Shown here in pieces: positions 12,412-24,129 of a stretch of DNA of 64,000 nucleotides. A program made the position numbers and the translations under genes. The notes beneath the pieces are model-generated. The model worked only from the letters and a program-made list of their open reading frames with translations, was not told the origin of the DNA and ran no database searches. How positions within the stretch are numbered: the first letter of the stretch is position 1; each line of letters begins with the position of its first letter. The stretch is from assembly GCA_032622095.1 (NCBI GenBank), contig CP136063.1:180461956-180525955 (forward strand), given 5' to 3'. Origin of the DNA: Siphonodentalium dalli. Lineage: Eukaryota > Mollusca > Scaphopoda > Gadilida > Siphonodentaliidae.

Positions 12412-15400
12412 GTGTATACATGTACGCATACAATGTTATTAATATATCAATGTGTGTGCAAGGAGTGTGTAAGTTGTGTACGAATGTCGACCCCCACCAT
12501 TCCCGTCTATATATTTATGCAATCGTTGTTATCAGATATTGTTCTGTACATAATATAAATGTGTAATATAATGAAAAAATAAAATATTCAAACAAAAAAA
12601 AAGTATTAGTTGTTGCAAATCGACTATGATCAAGGTGACTGTTCATATCGTTCTGCAAACACCAGCGCAGCCATTATTTATTTTGTTTCAAAACAGATTT
12701 ATGTTCTTGAATGCTTCATATAGACAATGTTTTTTTTCTTCTGAAATCGCTCGGATTAATCAAACACCGTGAAAATGACTACTTTAGAAAAAAAAAATGG
12801 TACTTTTTCTTAACGGCATCAGTTAATTTTCCACAAAAGCACCATAACAATTTAGCAGGACCCTCAGCACCATAGCACATTAGCAGGACCACTTAACCGG
12901 GGATGGCCAGTTATTCCAACCTCACGGGAATTTCAGCTCCCAATAATTGGAAATTTGAAAGGCTTGGGTCAACTTGTCTGCTTGTATAGTAAACTGGGCA
13001 TCCGTACTGAATGGTAGCTAAATAACTTTTGGATTTCAATAGGGAACATTCATATCTCATAATTTGGTGACGTGTTATTGAAAATAAATATATATTAAAA
13101 AATATTACAGCTGCATCCTTATGAAAATCACAAACTTATATTGTTATCTAGTACACTTACTGATTTATTAGGTAAGATTTATTCACATTGGCATAGAACA
13201 TGGAATTTATTTTTAAATCCAGGGAATGTCATTTTCAGTGTTCAGACTTGGTTTTAAAGTATCCTTTCCAACAAAATAAACAAAAATAAACCGATACTTG
13301 CACTAGATAAGTGCTCTAGCTGTTCGATGAATCTATAATGTTGAAGATTATCTTCATGTTTTTCCAAATAACAGAAAACCACTGCCAACTACAGAGAGAT
13401 GCCTGCGGCTATAGTATTGATGGTTTCCATCTGTCACTTCACGCGCACGGGCCATGTACGATAGCACCGGTCGACTTCACGACGTGCTCATATTTGAAGC
13501 ACCATCACTGCTCGAGCTCCTCGTCTGGTCATCTTAGTTATGTTTGTGGGAATAACACCACGTCGTACCGTAAGTATATCTGTATCGTGTGCCATTTTAA
13601 TTGACCATGCTATTACGAACTTAAGATAGCACTATAATAAAAGCCGCGGATGGCCTTCGCGATGAGTATTTCTGTTAAAATAGTCACAGCCATATTAAAA
13701 CCGACACACACAGAAAGAATATTAAACTATAGACAGATTTTGTTCTTATACCAATCATAAATAGCATGTTTTTGCCAATTACGTAAAGGTGTGCGATGCG
13801 CGATACAACATCGGGGAGACCCCAGAAAGTGAACTTTCGTTAATATTGCCATCGTATAGTTTACAACATATATCGATATAGCGCGCGCAAATCCTCGCCA
13901 CTCAAGTGTTCGGTGCTGAATGGGTCACCGTGAATCACTCTCCAAAACAAAAAAAACACCACCGGTTTTGAGTGTTTTGCTTATCACACATTATTTACGG
14001 GCTGTATATAAACAAATACTCAGCTCACAAAAAGTGTGTTTTGTGGATAATATTGCATACATACTATCCTTATACTATACTTTTAGTATAAATATTGAGG
14101 AAATTCATAATTTGGAAACTTTTATTTCTAAATTAAAACCTAAATCCAAGGCCATCCGTGCGTTAAAATGACTAATTGTTCCATCCTGACAGAAATCGCT
14201 GTTCCTCACAACTGGAAATTCGAATTATGTAATTGTCACTTAACTGTATAATCATAGTAAACTCCACATCATTTCTGAACCGTTATTGTTGAAATTGGAA
14301 GGAAATAATAAAAAAGTTAGATATTGGGCAGAAACAAAAACTATTAATTAAATTGAGTTTTACTTGAATTCTTACAAAGATCCCAAAAACTTAAATCTGG
14401 TATTAGTATTCTCACTGGCTTACTAACTCTGGCAGATAAATTGTTTTTGTCTTGAAAACCAGGTGTGTTGTTCTGGGAGAAGTGTGACAAACTGCATACA
14501 TTGACTGAGAGAGTGTATCGTGCCCAATGCTTGCACTAGTTTAAGACATAATCTTATCTTAGGAAGAAAGAAATATATGGCTAGTGATGGTGAAGCAATA
14601 CACCCCAATGTAACCAACCATGTTTAAAATACCGTTTTCAGCTAACACCTTAGTTTAAACCCGAAACCGCATGTCTAAGTGACGCACTCGTCATATCTCG
14701 TTAAATCCTGGTCCAGCCAGGCCATGGTTTAGAAGTAGTGTCTCTATATTGTTACACAATAAGTTCAATGGACGAAGTGCGTTTGATCTTCATTTTAGGG
14801 ATCTCCTCAGTCTCCGTGTGGTATTGACGTCGACTTTGAGTAGCAAGGTGCGCTCGCCATCAGTGGCAGGGGTTCGAATCCCACCAAATTCAAAACCAAA
14901 AAAATGCACTATCTCAAAAACCCGTGCATCTTTATTTCTATTATATAATATTCCATCACACGTTATATCCATACAGGTAACCTATGCATGCTAAGTGCCG
15001 CAAATTGCACCAATCTACAACACCACCGTCATCCGATCAAGCTTGTCCATGAAGGCGCATGCGTCGAGGAGGATTTCGTCCCACTCGAAATTAGAGACGT
15101 AAGTTTATCTAATCCTCGGAATATATCTGGTGACTGTTTCAGGTGGCGCATACGTGTCTTGTTTCAGTCTTGGTAGCTATGGAAAATTGTTCAGCATTTT
15201 GTTTTTCAAAAACTAAATTGTCCATATATAGTCAAGGCTACAGCGGTGTTGATATATTGAAAAGCTCGAGCAATTAACTAGTGTAAGCATTCGTGTATTT
15301 TGTCGGACATGATACCGTTTGCTGAATTAAAAACATTTCGAAAATAACTGTTCCTTGTTTTCAAGAATAAAAAAAGAGTTTCCTTCCAAAATGAATCTAC

Positions 15401-18400
15401 TTTAACTAATACACTATGACCAGTGATTGTACAGGAGAACAATATTATTTTTTCTGTCATTTTCAGCAGGATTCAACTCAACTCATACAGCTTTTAGAAA
15501 TGTAGTTCCTGCTAAAACATGTCACCATTTCAAACTCATCAGTTATGACGTCATGTTGCAGTTATTTATTAATCCTTTCATGATTGGAGCTTCCTGAACT
15601 TTTGCGAAAACCTTGTGCCAATGCATTCTCTTTGGGAGCCTCGCATATATAAGATAATGCATTGGCCTAACAATATTAACCTTGACCTTGTGGGCCTTGC
15701 ATTCTCTGATATATGCGAGGCTCCCTATGGGAGACTCAATATATAAGAGAATGCACTGGCACGGGATATTTAATTCTACACCAGCGCGGTTGAAAAGAGT
15801 GGACAAATTGGTCACCTCTTGATGTGCCGCTGAGGTGACAATTTTTCCACCCTCATAGCACTTTGGTTCCTACGGCAGAAAGTTCAAAATATGAGATGCT
15901 ATCGATAAGACTTGCAGTGGACATCTTTCAGATCCGCTTGTAATGCTGGATTGAGATAATTCATATGTTGAGTTGTGTTGTTTTCATCAGAATTGACAAA
16001 AGCTTTCTGCTCGAAAACACAACAAGTTTAAAGGTGCCCTGTCCGATTTAGGGTGTTAATTTTCAGCTTACCAAACAAATGAAAAATGCAAATACTTTCA
16101 CCCACCATTATTCGCACGAATATACACTATTCGTGGAAATATACACTATACACTATTCGTGGAAATATACACTATTCATCCGTTTTAATTTAATAACAAG
16201 TACAAAAGATTATAGTTGAGAACGTTCCTTATTATCTACCCCATTGGAACGCTTTCTGGGCTGTCAAATATTCGAATGTGTTGAAACTTCCTCGTTTGAA
16301 AGCTGATATCTGGCGATCAAATCCACCTAATAATGGGATCATGAACAAAACGTACCGATTGGCTTTTATGGTGTAAAATCAATTGCTATTAAAAAAAAGC
16401 AGAAGTGTCGTTTTGAAATAAGCTCTGTCATATTGGTGGTCTCACTGTGCGGTACCATGATTGATAAGACATCATTTGCGATGCAAAAATTATTGCTCAC
16501 AGGATAGTTCCATATGATATGTTTTCAAGTGTTTGTATTTACGTGACCTGTACATTAGTCTCAAACTACCCATATGTCTAACGTATTCCAACACTGTGCC
16601 AAAAACAGCCCAAACATTTCAAACGAATAGCTTCAAACATTTTTTCGCTTGGAAATGGTAAATTTTAACAGAATCAATACACACTGGAGTTCTTCTTTAG
16701 TTTAAATTATGGGGCCAAACTGATGCGGAAATGTGCAACGTCGACAACACACCATTTTTGTAACGATGTTCATGTTTGTCTTTTGCAGCCAGAGTGCGAC
16801 CAATACCTTCATGATTTCTCGGACGTAGCAGTTGAAAACCCGAGTCATTTGAACACAACCTGTGCCGGTCTTCATTACCAACACATCTGCGGATCTGACC
16901 ATCATAGTTACTCCAATGAATGTCAACTGTGCCTCCATCTTGAAATGATGATACAGAGTATGTGTTTCCCTCACCTCGCAACCCTCTTTGACCGTCTGTC
17001 CAGTGGGATAAACCCAGTGCGGCCCCGGGGTAGAATAGGTCTAAGAAGAATCTCCCTGTTTGCCATTGTGCATCCCATGAGGTGTGGTGTTGGTGTCCTG
17101 GTGGTATTTGGGGTGGCCGTATCACGTTAGGAATCGACATGCGGATGCTGCTTACCTCAAGGTCCACTTATGTCTCTTCAAGACTGGTGGACAGGTTGAT
17201 CCGGCTCAATAAATCGACAAGTCGCGTCTCTGCACAGTGTTCCAGATTAAATATATGTTATGTGGTCTATTATTATTCCACAATTGCAGTTTTGATTTCT
17301 GTGAAATCATGATTCTGTCGTCTAATGTTTCTTAGAATTTCGTCTTGATGATGATAGAGGACATTCGAATGTTTTAATATAGTACTGTTCACGCCTATCT
17401 TCCTGTAGGAGGTACAATGAGTCTGTTGTATACAGTCACTAAACCGATTCACCGATTGAGTCATTTGGCAGATTTTGGGCGGACCATAATCTGAATGGTA
17501 GACCGAGGCGGCGCTGGCTAGTTGTCGTTATTTGCTTTTCATATGACAGCTCAAACTAAAACCAACGAACGCATTGGACGTAAGAATAACAACGTTGCTG
17601 AGGTATATATACTCAGTACTTGGTTTATAATGCTGATCCCAATGTCAAGAAGTTTTGGTTTGTTACTGATTAGACACGACATAGTATAGCTGTACAATTG
17701 AAGCTAATTGTCAAACCAATCGGGACTTGTCCAGTAAGTGGCTCTCCCGAATAAATGTTGAAATATTTCTCAACTTTTCTGGTCCAAACATATGTGTGGG
17801 TTACTCATAATACCTTGACCATGAATTGCAGCAGGGCTGTCTGGGTCTGCAGGGCTGTCTGGTCTGAGGTATTGCCCGAGCTCACTCCACGTTGAGTCAC
17901 AAATATACATCGAATGATGTCAATAAACAACGATTGGACAGTTCTCACCTTCAATCGGTCTCAACACCCACCGGAGTTGAAGGATGGATACCCGAAATTA
18001 CCACCGACAACATTTGTACCATCCCCCTTTGCGGTGTTTTAACTGTCAAAAGTATGGTCATGGCCAAGATAATTGCAGCAAAAAAGACATTACATGTGCA
18101 CGCTTTTCTGTACCAGGTCACGAGCACACGAATTACTCACAACCAAACAATTGTTCAAACTGTGTCGGTGCGCAATTAGCAATGAATCGTTCATGTCCCA
18201 TTTTGGGACTACGAATTGAAAGTACATAACAGAAAACATGAGAAACAACATTCATATCCTGACGCTCAGAAGACTGCTTGACCTCGACCGTCAGCTGGAC
18301 ATAGCACAATTTCTGCGTTGTGTCCGCAGTGAAATGTTGGTACAAACTCTCAGATGGAGATTCAAAACCGTGTAGTCAGTGTATCACTATCAACGCGAGT

Positions 18401-19358
18401 GAAAGAGACCGATGTTGTTTCTTTTCCAGAACCTTTATCAACCATATACAGGTACTCAAGTTGCTCATACAGTATATACTCGAGTTGAGGCTGCTGCTCG
18501 AAAACAATCGGCAAAAATCTGTCCAAACATTTTGATTCTCAGAAACAGAGTTTGATATTCGAGTTAGAAAAGATAGAAAAGTTCAACTCAATTCTGGGAG
18601 AAAACTTTACGAGTTTGAACGACGCAGAACATAATGTGTGGGTTGTAGCTTCCGTTTGGGCGACATTCTCTGTCACCCACCGACCGTCAACTTGATGCAT
18701 TGATAAAGGCTCACGCAAGATTCATAAAATATTATATATATCTTGTAAATGGCAAATAAGATATTAGAAACTACTATTTAACCTATTTCAATGTGAAGCC
18801 TTGGTTATTTAAATATTATTAGCTTGTAGATTATTAATTCTACCTGTATTTTCATGCTAATTTTATGAGTTTATATTATGTTTGCACACTAGTCAGTTCT
18901 TGAATATAAATATTCATGACGCCAAGCAGAAGCATTATCTTGGGTTCTTTTAATTGAACATAAATGTAGCTGATAGTTTTATTCTCATACCTTGTCCGCT
19001 TTATATAAGTTACTTCGCTACAATAATGTTTATCACTATGTTTCTACTCTTAGTCGTGATATGACTACGCACGCGTAGCTGCTGGGCGACGTCAACCCGA
19101 ATCAACAAATAACCAGATAATTACGGGAAAAAAGAGAATATTTGTACATACATACGTGGTGTTTATCTACGTAATCATTACGAATAATTAATAGTTTAAT
19201 GTCGATTTATCATTTTGGCGTCATCCTTACTATATTATTCAGTATGTATTCTTCCAGTAATCATACCCTTATGTTGTTGTTTTTTTTCAGACCATCCGAT
19301 GAGTGATCTCCATATCCTGCATAATGGTAGTTGCCACCATATCCATGTTATTGGCTAA
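11201..19358 (+). CDS. Three-domain Kazal-type protease inhibitor, gene A (5 exons found)
   Basis: Likely a secreted serine-protease inhibitor. Exons that splice in frame: 11201-11317, 13375-13569, 14977-15098, 16789-16957, 19291-19358 (stop TAA). Donors are GTATGT or GTAAGT except GTATGTG after exon 4; acceptors end in CAG. Intron phases are 1,1,0,1. The joined product has three six-cysteine Kazal modules, two of them split after the conserved Tyr: VCGTNGKTY|, VCGNNTTSY|, and ICGSDHHSYSNEC in one exon. The residue two after Cys2, the usual P1 site, is Glu in domain 1, Ser in domain 2 and Gly in domain 3. The first exon starts in phase 1, so an upstream exon, presumably with the signal peptide, is expected but was not found. 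An ATG at 11182 in frame is an alternative start (MGSIFAAAG...). The introns hold a TIR element, a tRNA-like SINE and a dead LINE ORF1. Family assignment is strong; the target protease is unknown. Confidence 0.88.
11930..12903. mobile_element. TIR element in intron 1 of Kazal gene A
   Basis: Ends are about 100 bp inverted repeats: left GGTCAAGTGGTCCTGTTAAT, right (inverted) GGTTAAGTGGTCCTGCTAAT, both running to GTTAAGAAAAAGTACC. The inside is non-coding and includes a TA run (~12378-12411). Unit B lacks it at the matching place (~29930-29950). Flanks ATGCCAAC and ATGGCCAG may be a worn 8 bp duplication, which would suggest hAT, but this is not exact. Confidence 0.7.
12378..12411. repeat. TA dinucleotide microsatellite
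   Basis: Run of alternating T and A inside the TIR element, followed by CGTGTATACATG. Confidence 0.85.
13790..14170. repeat. Dispersed repeat, inverted relative of 9540-9920 and 23600-24000
   Basis: Shares, in inverse orientation, text such as CTCGCCACTCAAG...TTCGGTG, the ACAC...TTTACG block and the AATATTGAGGA...CATAATTTGG block with 9540-9920 and with its unit B counterpart. Lies in intron 2 of Kazal gene A. It is non-coding. Confidence 0.6.
14799..14885 (+). repeat. tRNA-like SINE head, unit A
   Basis: Contains a good internal B-box (GGTTCGAATCC at its 3' end) and a weak A-box-like segment about 60 bp upstream, followed by an A-rich stretch. The unit B partner at 33698-33785 preserves the A-box better (TGGCCGTGTGG). 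Probably a tRNA-derived SINE remnant copied with the host block, not a working tRNA gene. Confidence 0.55.
15565..15850. mobile_element. Old relative of the TTAA MITE family 2 (unit A)
   Basis: Starts TTAATCCTTTCATGATTGG and holds two diverged palindromic blocks with GTGCCAATGCATTCTC and TATATATGCGAGGCTCCC. Orthologous to 34959-35250 in unit B, so it predates the duplication. More diverged than the family 2 copies at 19642, 34559, 37440 and 63052. Confidence 0.6.
16117..16182 (+). repeat. Short tandem repeat, about 24-31 bp
   Basis: CACTATTCGTGGAAATATA occurs in tandem here, with a leading partial unit (CGAATATACACTATTCGTGG). Unit B at about 35450-35480 has only one such unit. Confidence 0.7.
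16984..17125 (+). repeat. Dispersed GC-rich repeat fragment following Kazal exon 4
   Basis: CCAGTGGGATAAACCCAGTG followed by CGGCCCCGGGGTAGAATAGG and a GTGGTGTTGGTGTCCTGG block. Conserved in unit B (36980-37110). GC content is well above the surroundings. It looks like a piece of a high-copy invertebrate interspersed repeat; I do not know its family. Confidence 0.4.
17230..18830 (+). pseudogene. Decayed LINE ORF1 (zinc-knuckle, gag-like), unit A copy
   Basis: The frame at 17984-18229 encodes a CCHC zinc knuckle, CFNCQKYGHGQDNC, followed by further Cys/His pairs and SCPILG. This is the arrangement in ORF1 proteins of Jockey/I-type non-LTR retrotransposons, where it binds the element RNA. The upstream part is in another frame (17892-18000), and later parts (to ~18830) carry stops and frameshifts, so it is dead. 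No ORF2 follows. The same fossil lies at the matching place in unit B, so it predates the duplication. It lies in the last intron of Kazal gene A, sense orientation. Confidence 0.7.
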
Positions 19359-19641
19359 GACATTCGGAATCACTGAAATGGTGTTATTATGTATTCTGTG
19401 TTAACATATGTGTGAAATACATGTTCAACAAGATTGGATATACGACTTTTAGTCTAAGCCGTTAGCGTAGTAATTATATGTGCTTCTGATATATAGTTGG
19501 AGGAATTATTTGAAAAAGGTAATACAAATTAAGTTTCTCAGAGTTGACAATGTATTCGGGGGAGAGGATGCAGTTTGAGACCCAAAGGCCTTACACCCAC
19601 ATGTCCAAGAATGCGATATTGTCTTTCACTGGAGCTCCACC

Positions 19642-20041
19642 TTAACCCTTTACCCAACAAACCGGCCAAAAACGGCCAAATAAAGCTTCAACAGCCTAAA
19701 ATATCTTCGGTCTGTCTCAATAGAACCATACACATATGGATATCATTGGAACCGGCTCCTTGACCACATTGTGATAGTTACAGTTATGCCCTGTGCCAAT
19801 GCATTCTCTTATATATGAGAGTCGACCATAGGTCGCCTCGCATATATAAGAGAATGCATTGGCCTAAAAAAAATCTTTTTTTAACACTTTTTACCATTTT
19901 TTCTTACATTCTTTAACAATTTTATAATTTTTAATGTGTTAAGCCAATGCATTCTCTTATATATGCGAGGCGACCTATGGTCGACTCGCATATATAAGAG
20001 AATGCATTGGCACAGGGCCGTTCTGTTGGGTAAAGGGTTAA
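19642..20041. mobile_element. TTAA MITE, family 2, copy 1
   Basis: 400 bp, with inverted ends TTAACCCTTTACCCAACA and a TTAA on each side. Inside are two 60-70 bp near-perfect palindromes built on CCAATGCATTCTCTTATA. Unit B has the empty site with a single TTAA at 40156-40159, which proves insertion after the duplication and TTAA target duplication. Non-coding. Confidence 0.92.
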
Positions 20042-20085
20042 TGAATGTATTATAGTGGGAGCTAATAATCCGTCAATAATAACTT

Positions 20086-20365
20086 TCAACCAACGATCGT
20101 GTCTGGTCCCGTTGAAGTCGCTTTAGTGAACACCGGTGGGTAGTATTTCTCAAATCCAGGAACAGTGTGTTTACTTATCAGGCTATTATCTCCGTTTGGC
20201 AAACTGAATTGAAAGTAATTTATGTTTAGGAAGTTATAAATCCCAGTTCCTTCAGGAAAACGACCAGAAGCAGCAGTCGAGTGCAGTCTGAAATCGGCCA
20301 CACCATAGTTCAATAACAGTTGATATATCCGGGATTGTGGTAAGTCTATGTGTATGCTGATATGT
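20086..20365 (-). pseudogene. Truncated last exon of beta-lactamase-like gene (unit A)
   Basis: Encodes a C-terminus very close to that of the intact gene at 40203-40798 (shared LNYGVADFRLHSTAAS and PGFEKYYPPVFTKATSTGP) down to the same stop. A deletion of about 35 bp removes the part before LNYGVADF and shifts the frame. Similarity ends near 20365, where foldback and repeat DNA follows. The catalytic exons are absent, so this is a dead fragment carried with the duplication and convergent to Kazal gene A. Confidence 0.8.
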
Positions 20366-20508
20366 TGCAACTAAGGAATAATTAACTGGCCAATGAGTCA
20401 CGCTGCAGATACCACAATGGTCTCGTTCGTGCTTCAGAAAAATAAAGCATTGGCATGGCCTGGAAGTGCCTGACCATAACAAATGAGTTATGTGTGTATG
20501 CAATTTAT

Positions 20509-21317
20509 CAACATATCCTCACAATCGACAAATAACATTAACAAAGGTTGATATTGGATTATCTGATTCTGAAATAAGCCGATAGTGGGCATATCCGTTA
20601 GTCTGTTCTATGGCGCGGGCCACAGTGAAAACACATTTTCGAAGAGCGTACATCTGGTAAGCCGTGGGTTGGTTTATTCGTGTTATTGTCCGCACGTAAT
20701 GAATGAACTTATGCTAAGTTATTATGAATCGTTGATGTGACTGAAACATTCTCATTTTCAGTTCGTTGTGGAATCAAACTGAGGCGATTCAAAGCCGATT
20801 GTGGATCTAAAACGAATCCTATTATAAGCCGATAACGTGATGATTTCCGGAGAACAGGCTGGATTTATTGAATCAAGAAACAATTAAGTTCCATCTCACG
20901 ATAGTCAAATACGTTATCACGGTGGCATAAGCTGAACATGTGAAACTGTTCGATTTTTTTGAGAAATGAAGACACTGGAAGTATAAGGATAAAATTATTG
21001 ACGATTCTTAAATATTAATCACATATATACCAAATCAGCCTGCTCTCACGAAAATAAGCTGACATTGAACTTATTTCAAAAACACAAATAAGCCCATATA
21101 GGCATTATTTGAATCTGAATTACGCTATATATGAACCTATACTAAATCGGCTCACCAGATGTACGCACTTTATGATGTGTTTTCATTGTGGCCCGCGCCT
21201 AAAACCGGAATAACTGATATAGGTCCACTATGGGCTTATTTCAAAAATCAAATAAGTCCAATATAATATGTGAATATTTAGATCCAATATCAACCTTTTT
21301 GCACAAGGATATGTTGG
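20509..21317. mobile_element. Foldback repeat family F, copy 2
   Basis: Begins CAACATATCCTC and ends GCACAAGGATATGTTG. It shares interior and flanks (ATGTGTATGCAATTTAT on the left) with 3329-4117, showing that this part of unit A is homologous to the left-hand third copy. Non-coding. Confidence 0.7.
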
Positions 21318-23059
21318 ATTTTCAGAAATTATATCATGGATATATGAAAGCGCTTTTGAATTTTTTTTGTACAGAAGTTCTTGGTTCTTGAAAATAGTGA
21401 TCTTTTTATTTTTGTTCATGCCATAAAAGTAAAGCAAACAAGGTTATAATTTGAATCTTCTGTACCTATGTTGACCAAATATAAAATTATTTCCAGAAAG
21501 ATCTTCAGAAAATTCAATGTGCGTATAGGCAACAAAGTCATTGTGCTATGGAATATACATTTTATTTCGATTCACGGGGTACTCGTTAGTGTTAAGTACG
21601 CCAGTGGGGGCGAGGGAAAATGTTTATAGGTACAACACTCGTGGAAAGAGATCTCGAGTATTGCCACATACAAATGTACTGCTGTAATCTCACAAAACTA
21701 TGAATTTAACTATGAATGAGATTCGCGTCCCCACCCACCAAGCCGATACCAGGTTGTTATCAGCGAATAGGGTCACACATATGCCAGAGGCGAACTTTCA
21801 GAGATGGGACCTATATGTTTCGTTTTATTCATAGGTGAGCTCATTATACGCCCTTTGAAAAAAAAGTCGTATTATATAATCAGTCTGTCCGTCTAGCCGT
21901 CCGTCCGTTTAGATGTCCGTCCGTCAGTTAACATTTTTGGTTTCCGATCGATAACTCCAGTTTGGATTATTTGATCTGAACCAAAGTTGGTTAGTGTAGT
22001 TCCCAGCGAAAGATACAGACCAAGTTCGAATATGGGTTCCGTCCAATTATTTGTACATGAGTTACGGCTCTTTTTCGACTTAGAATTTGACCGTCTTAAC
22101 ATTTATGGTTTCCGATCGATAACTCCAGTTTTAATTATGATCTGAGCCAAAGTTGGTATGTGTATTTCCCAGCTAAAGATACACGCCAAGTTCGAATATG
22201 GGTTCCGTTCAATTATTTTCACATGAGTTTCGGCTTTTTCATGACATTTCGATTTCCGACCGATCACTCCAGTTTGGATTAGTTTATCTGCACCAAAGCA
22301 GGTCTGTGTGTTTTCCAGCGAAAACTACAGGCCAAGTTCGAATATAGGTTCTGTCCAATTATTTTCACGGCCATTTATAGTTACGGCCATTTTTAGACTT
22401 AGAATTGGCTGCATTTTGGCATTGGAATTAGGGGTATATAATATATTCTTTGTAAGCTCAAATTATTATTTTATTTTGCGGTAGTACAATTCGAAATGGC
22501 TAAAGGGCGCCATAGCGATGCTCTTGTTTTATTTTATAAAGGATCAAACTCACGTTTGCCAAAAGGTTAGAAGGAATTAAGTAGAATTTCGTCCCTTTCG
22601 TTTTTACACCCAATCTCGAATACGAGTTAAAAAAATTCTGGCGGGCGATTGGCGAATAATATGTCAAATAAATTTACTAATTCAAGAAATATAATATCCA
22701 TAGCATGTAAAAAAAAGTGGGCGTTTCCTAGTCTGAAATGCGTTCGTGTCCAAACAATGACAGGAGATTGTGGCTGTGTATTGGCTTTGTCAGACTGTAA
22801 AATTCTGTGCAAAAAGTGGGGTAGTGTGGAAAACGTATGTTGGTGTTTGAAAAAGGCGTGGCTGGAAAGGTTCTCCTCTGTGCGATCAGATGCCCAAAGG
22901 GTTGGTCTTCACGAACGTATGCATCGTGCACTTCGGAACTCGAGAATTTAGCGTGGGTGTGGTCAAACGTTAACTCTGTGGCATATGGAAAACATTTAGA
23001 TCCTTCTAACCAAAATGTCCTGGTATTTCAAAGTGCAGTCTTTCTATTTACGGCATCAT
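21318..23059. other. Inter-unit spacer with a dispersed repeat
   Basis: 21880-22440 holds three diverged direct copies of a ~180 bp block (TTTCCGATCGATAACTCCAG ... AAGTTCGAATATGGGTTCC), preceded by a GTCCGTCCGT-rich head. It is a high-copy type of repeat. 22440-23059 has short open frames on both strands without domains. No exon is recognised. Confidence 0.55.
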
Positions 23060-24129
23060 AACTAAAGATCATTTTCATCTAGAAAGACATCCACCAATGA
23101 GTGATTTTCTGTGTTTGATAATGTCCGTGCCATTCCTGTTGAGCAAGAAAAAACGGGCTGAGATGCGTTATAGGTCATAAGTCCATATCCAATTCCAAGC
23201 TGACCATTAGTTCTAAATTATGTGGCCCGTTTATGGACTACCTGCTTGAGTGGACCGGACTGCATATCAATATTTGTTTTCATTGGGCTGAAGTCTTTGT
23301 AGCTGCTTTGATATGGGAGTATGATGTTATCTCATGCACTTACAAATTTAACTCCATGACACAAATGAAGCGATCTCTTATAGATACAAGACAATGATAT
23401 ATCCGGTCATTGGTGTGTTTGTAATCATTCTGCCAGGTACCCAAAATGGACACAAATTACCATGCTATGTTTACCTCTCAAATGTATTGCAATCCGTTGT
23501 TTTGGTCTTCTCTTAATAATTGTTCAGATTTCATATGCATTGCAGATATGTGCAATTCACGATTTTCGCGGGATAGAGAAAATCTTTGTTGAAAGTCTTG
23601 CAATTTACCTCCTCCTTGAAGGCACGGTTGGCCTTGGTTGTAGGTTATCATTTAGAAATAAAAAGTTCCCAAATTATGAAAATATCCTCAAGACTATACC
23701 AATATTTTATTATAATGATAGTATTGCGATATTATACACAAAACAACCTTGTTTGATCTGGGCGTTTCTTTTATACAGCAAGTAAAAAGTGTGCGACAAA
23801 CAACACCGTAGCGATTTTTTGGGAGAGTGTTTCATTGTGACCCATTCAACACCGAAATCTTGAGTGGCGAGGATTAGCGAGCGCTATACATGTATGTTGT
23901 AAACATCATGGTGACAGTTTTAACCAAAGTCCCAATAGTGGGATCTCACCGGTGTTAAGTGTTTTGCTTGTCGGACACTCTTTACGTACTGTACTGTAAC
24001 ATAATTTGGATTATGTTTACAGCGTACAATCTTGACAATAACATGCTATTCGGGTAGGTTCATACAATGACAAGTTTGCACTGCATTTGTTACGTGCAAT
24101 TTATCATAGAAAACCCTATGATGCCAGAA

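Larger units (their letters stand above)
8935..20365. repeat. Segmental duplication unit A
   Basis: Collinear with unit B (about 23060-40365). Matching landmarks: 8990/23085, Kazal exons 11201/27881, 13375/30915, 14977/33874, 16789/36769, 19291/39784, and beta-lactamase tail 20086/40203. The offset grows from about 14 kb to 20 kb because mobile elements inserted independently. A partial third copy is at 2041-4270. 8935-11180 holds no exon I can place; its inner part (9540-9920) is an inverted relative of 13790-14170. Confidence 0.85.

Noticed and set aside
14799-14885. A functional tRNA gene
   Set aside because: The B-box is good, but the A-box is worn and the acceptor stem does not pair; better seen as a SINE remnant.
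22649-23061. 100-codon and 74-codon frames between units A and B
   Set aside because: Overlapping frames on both strands, no domain, no splice context.
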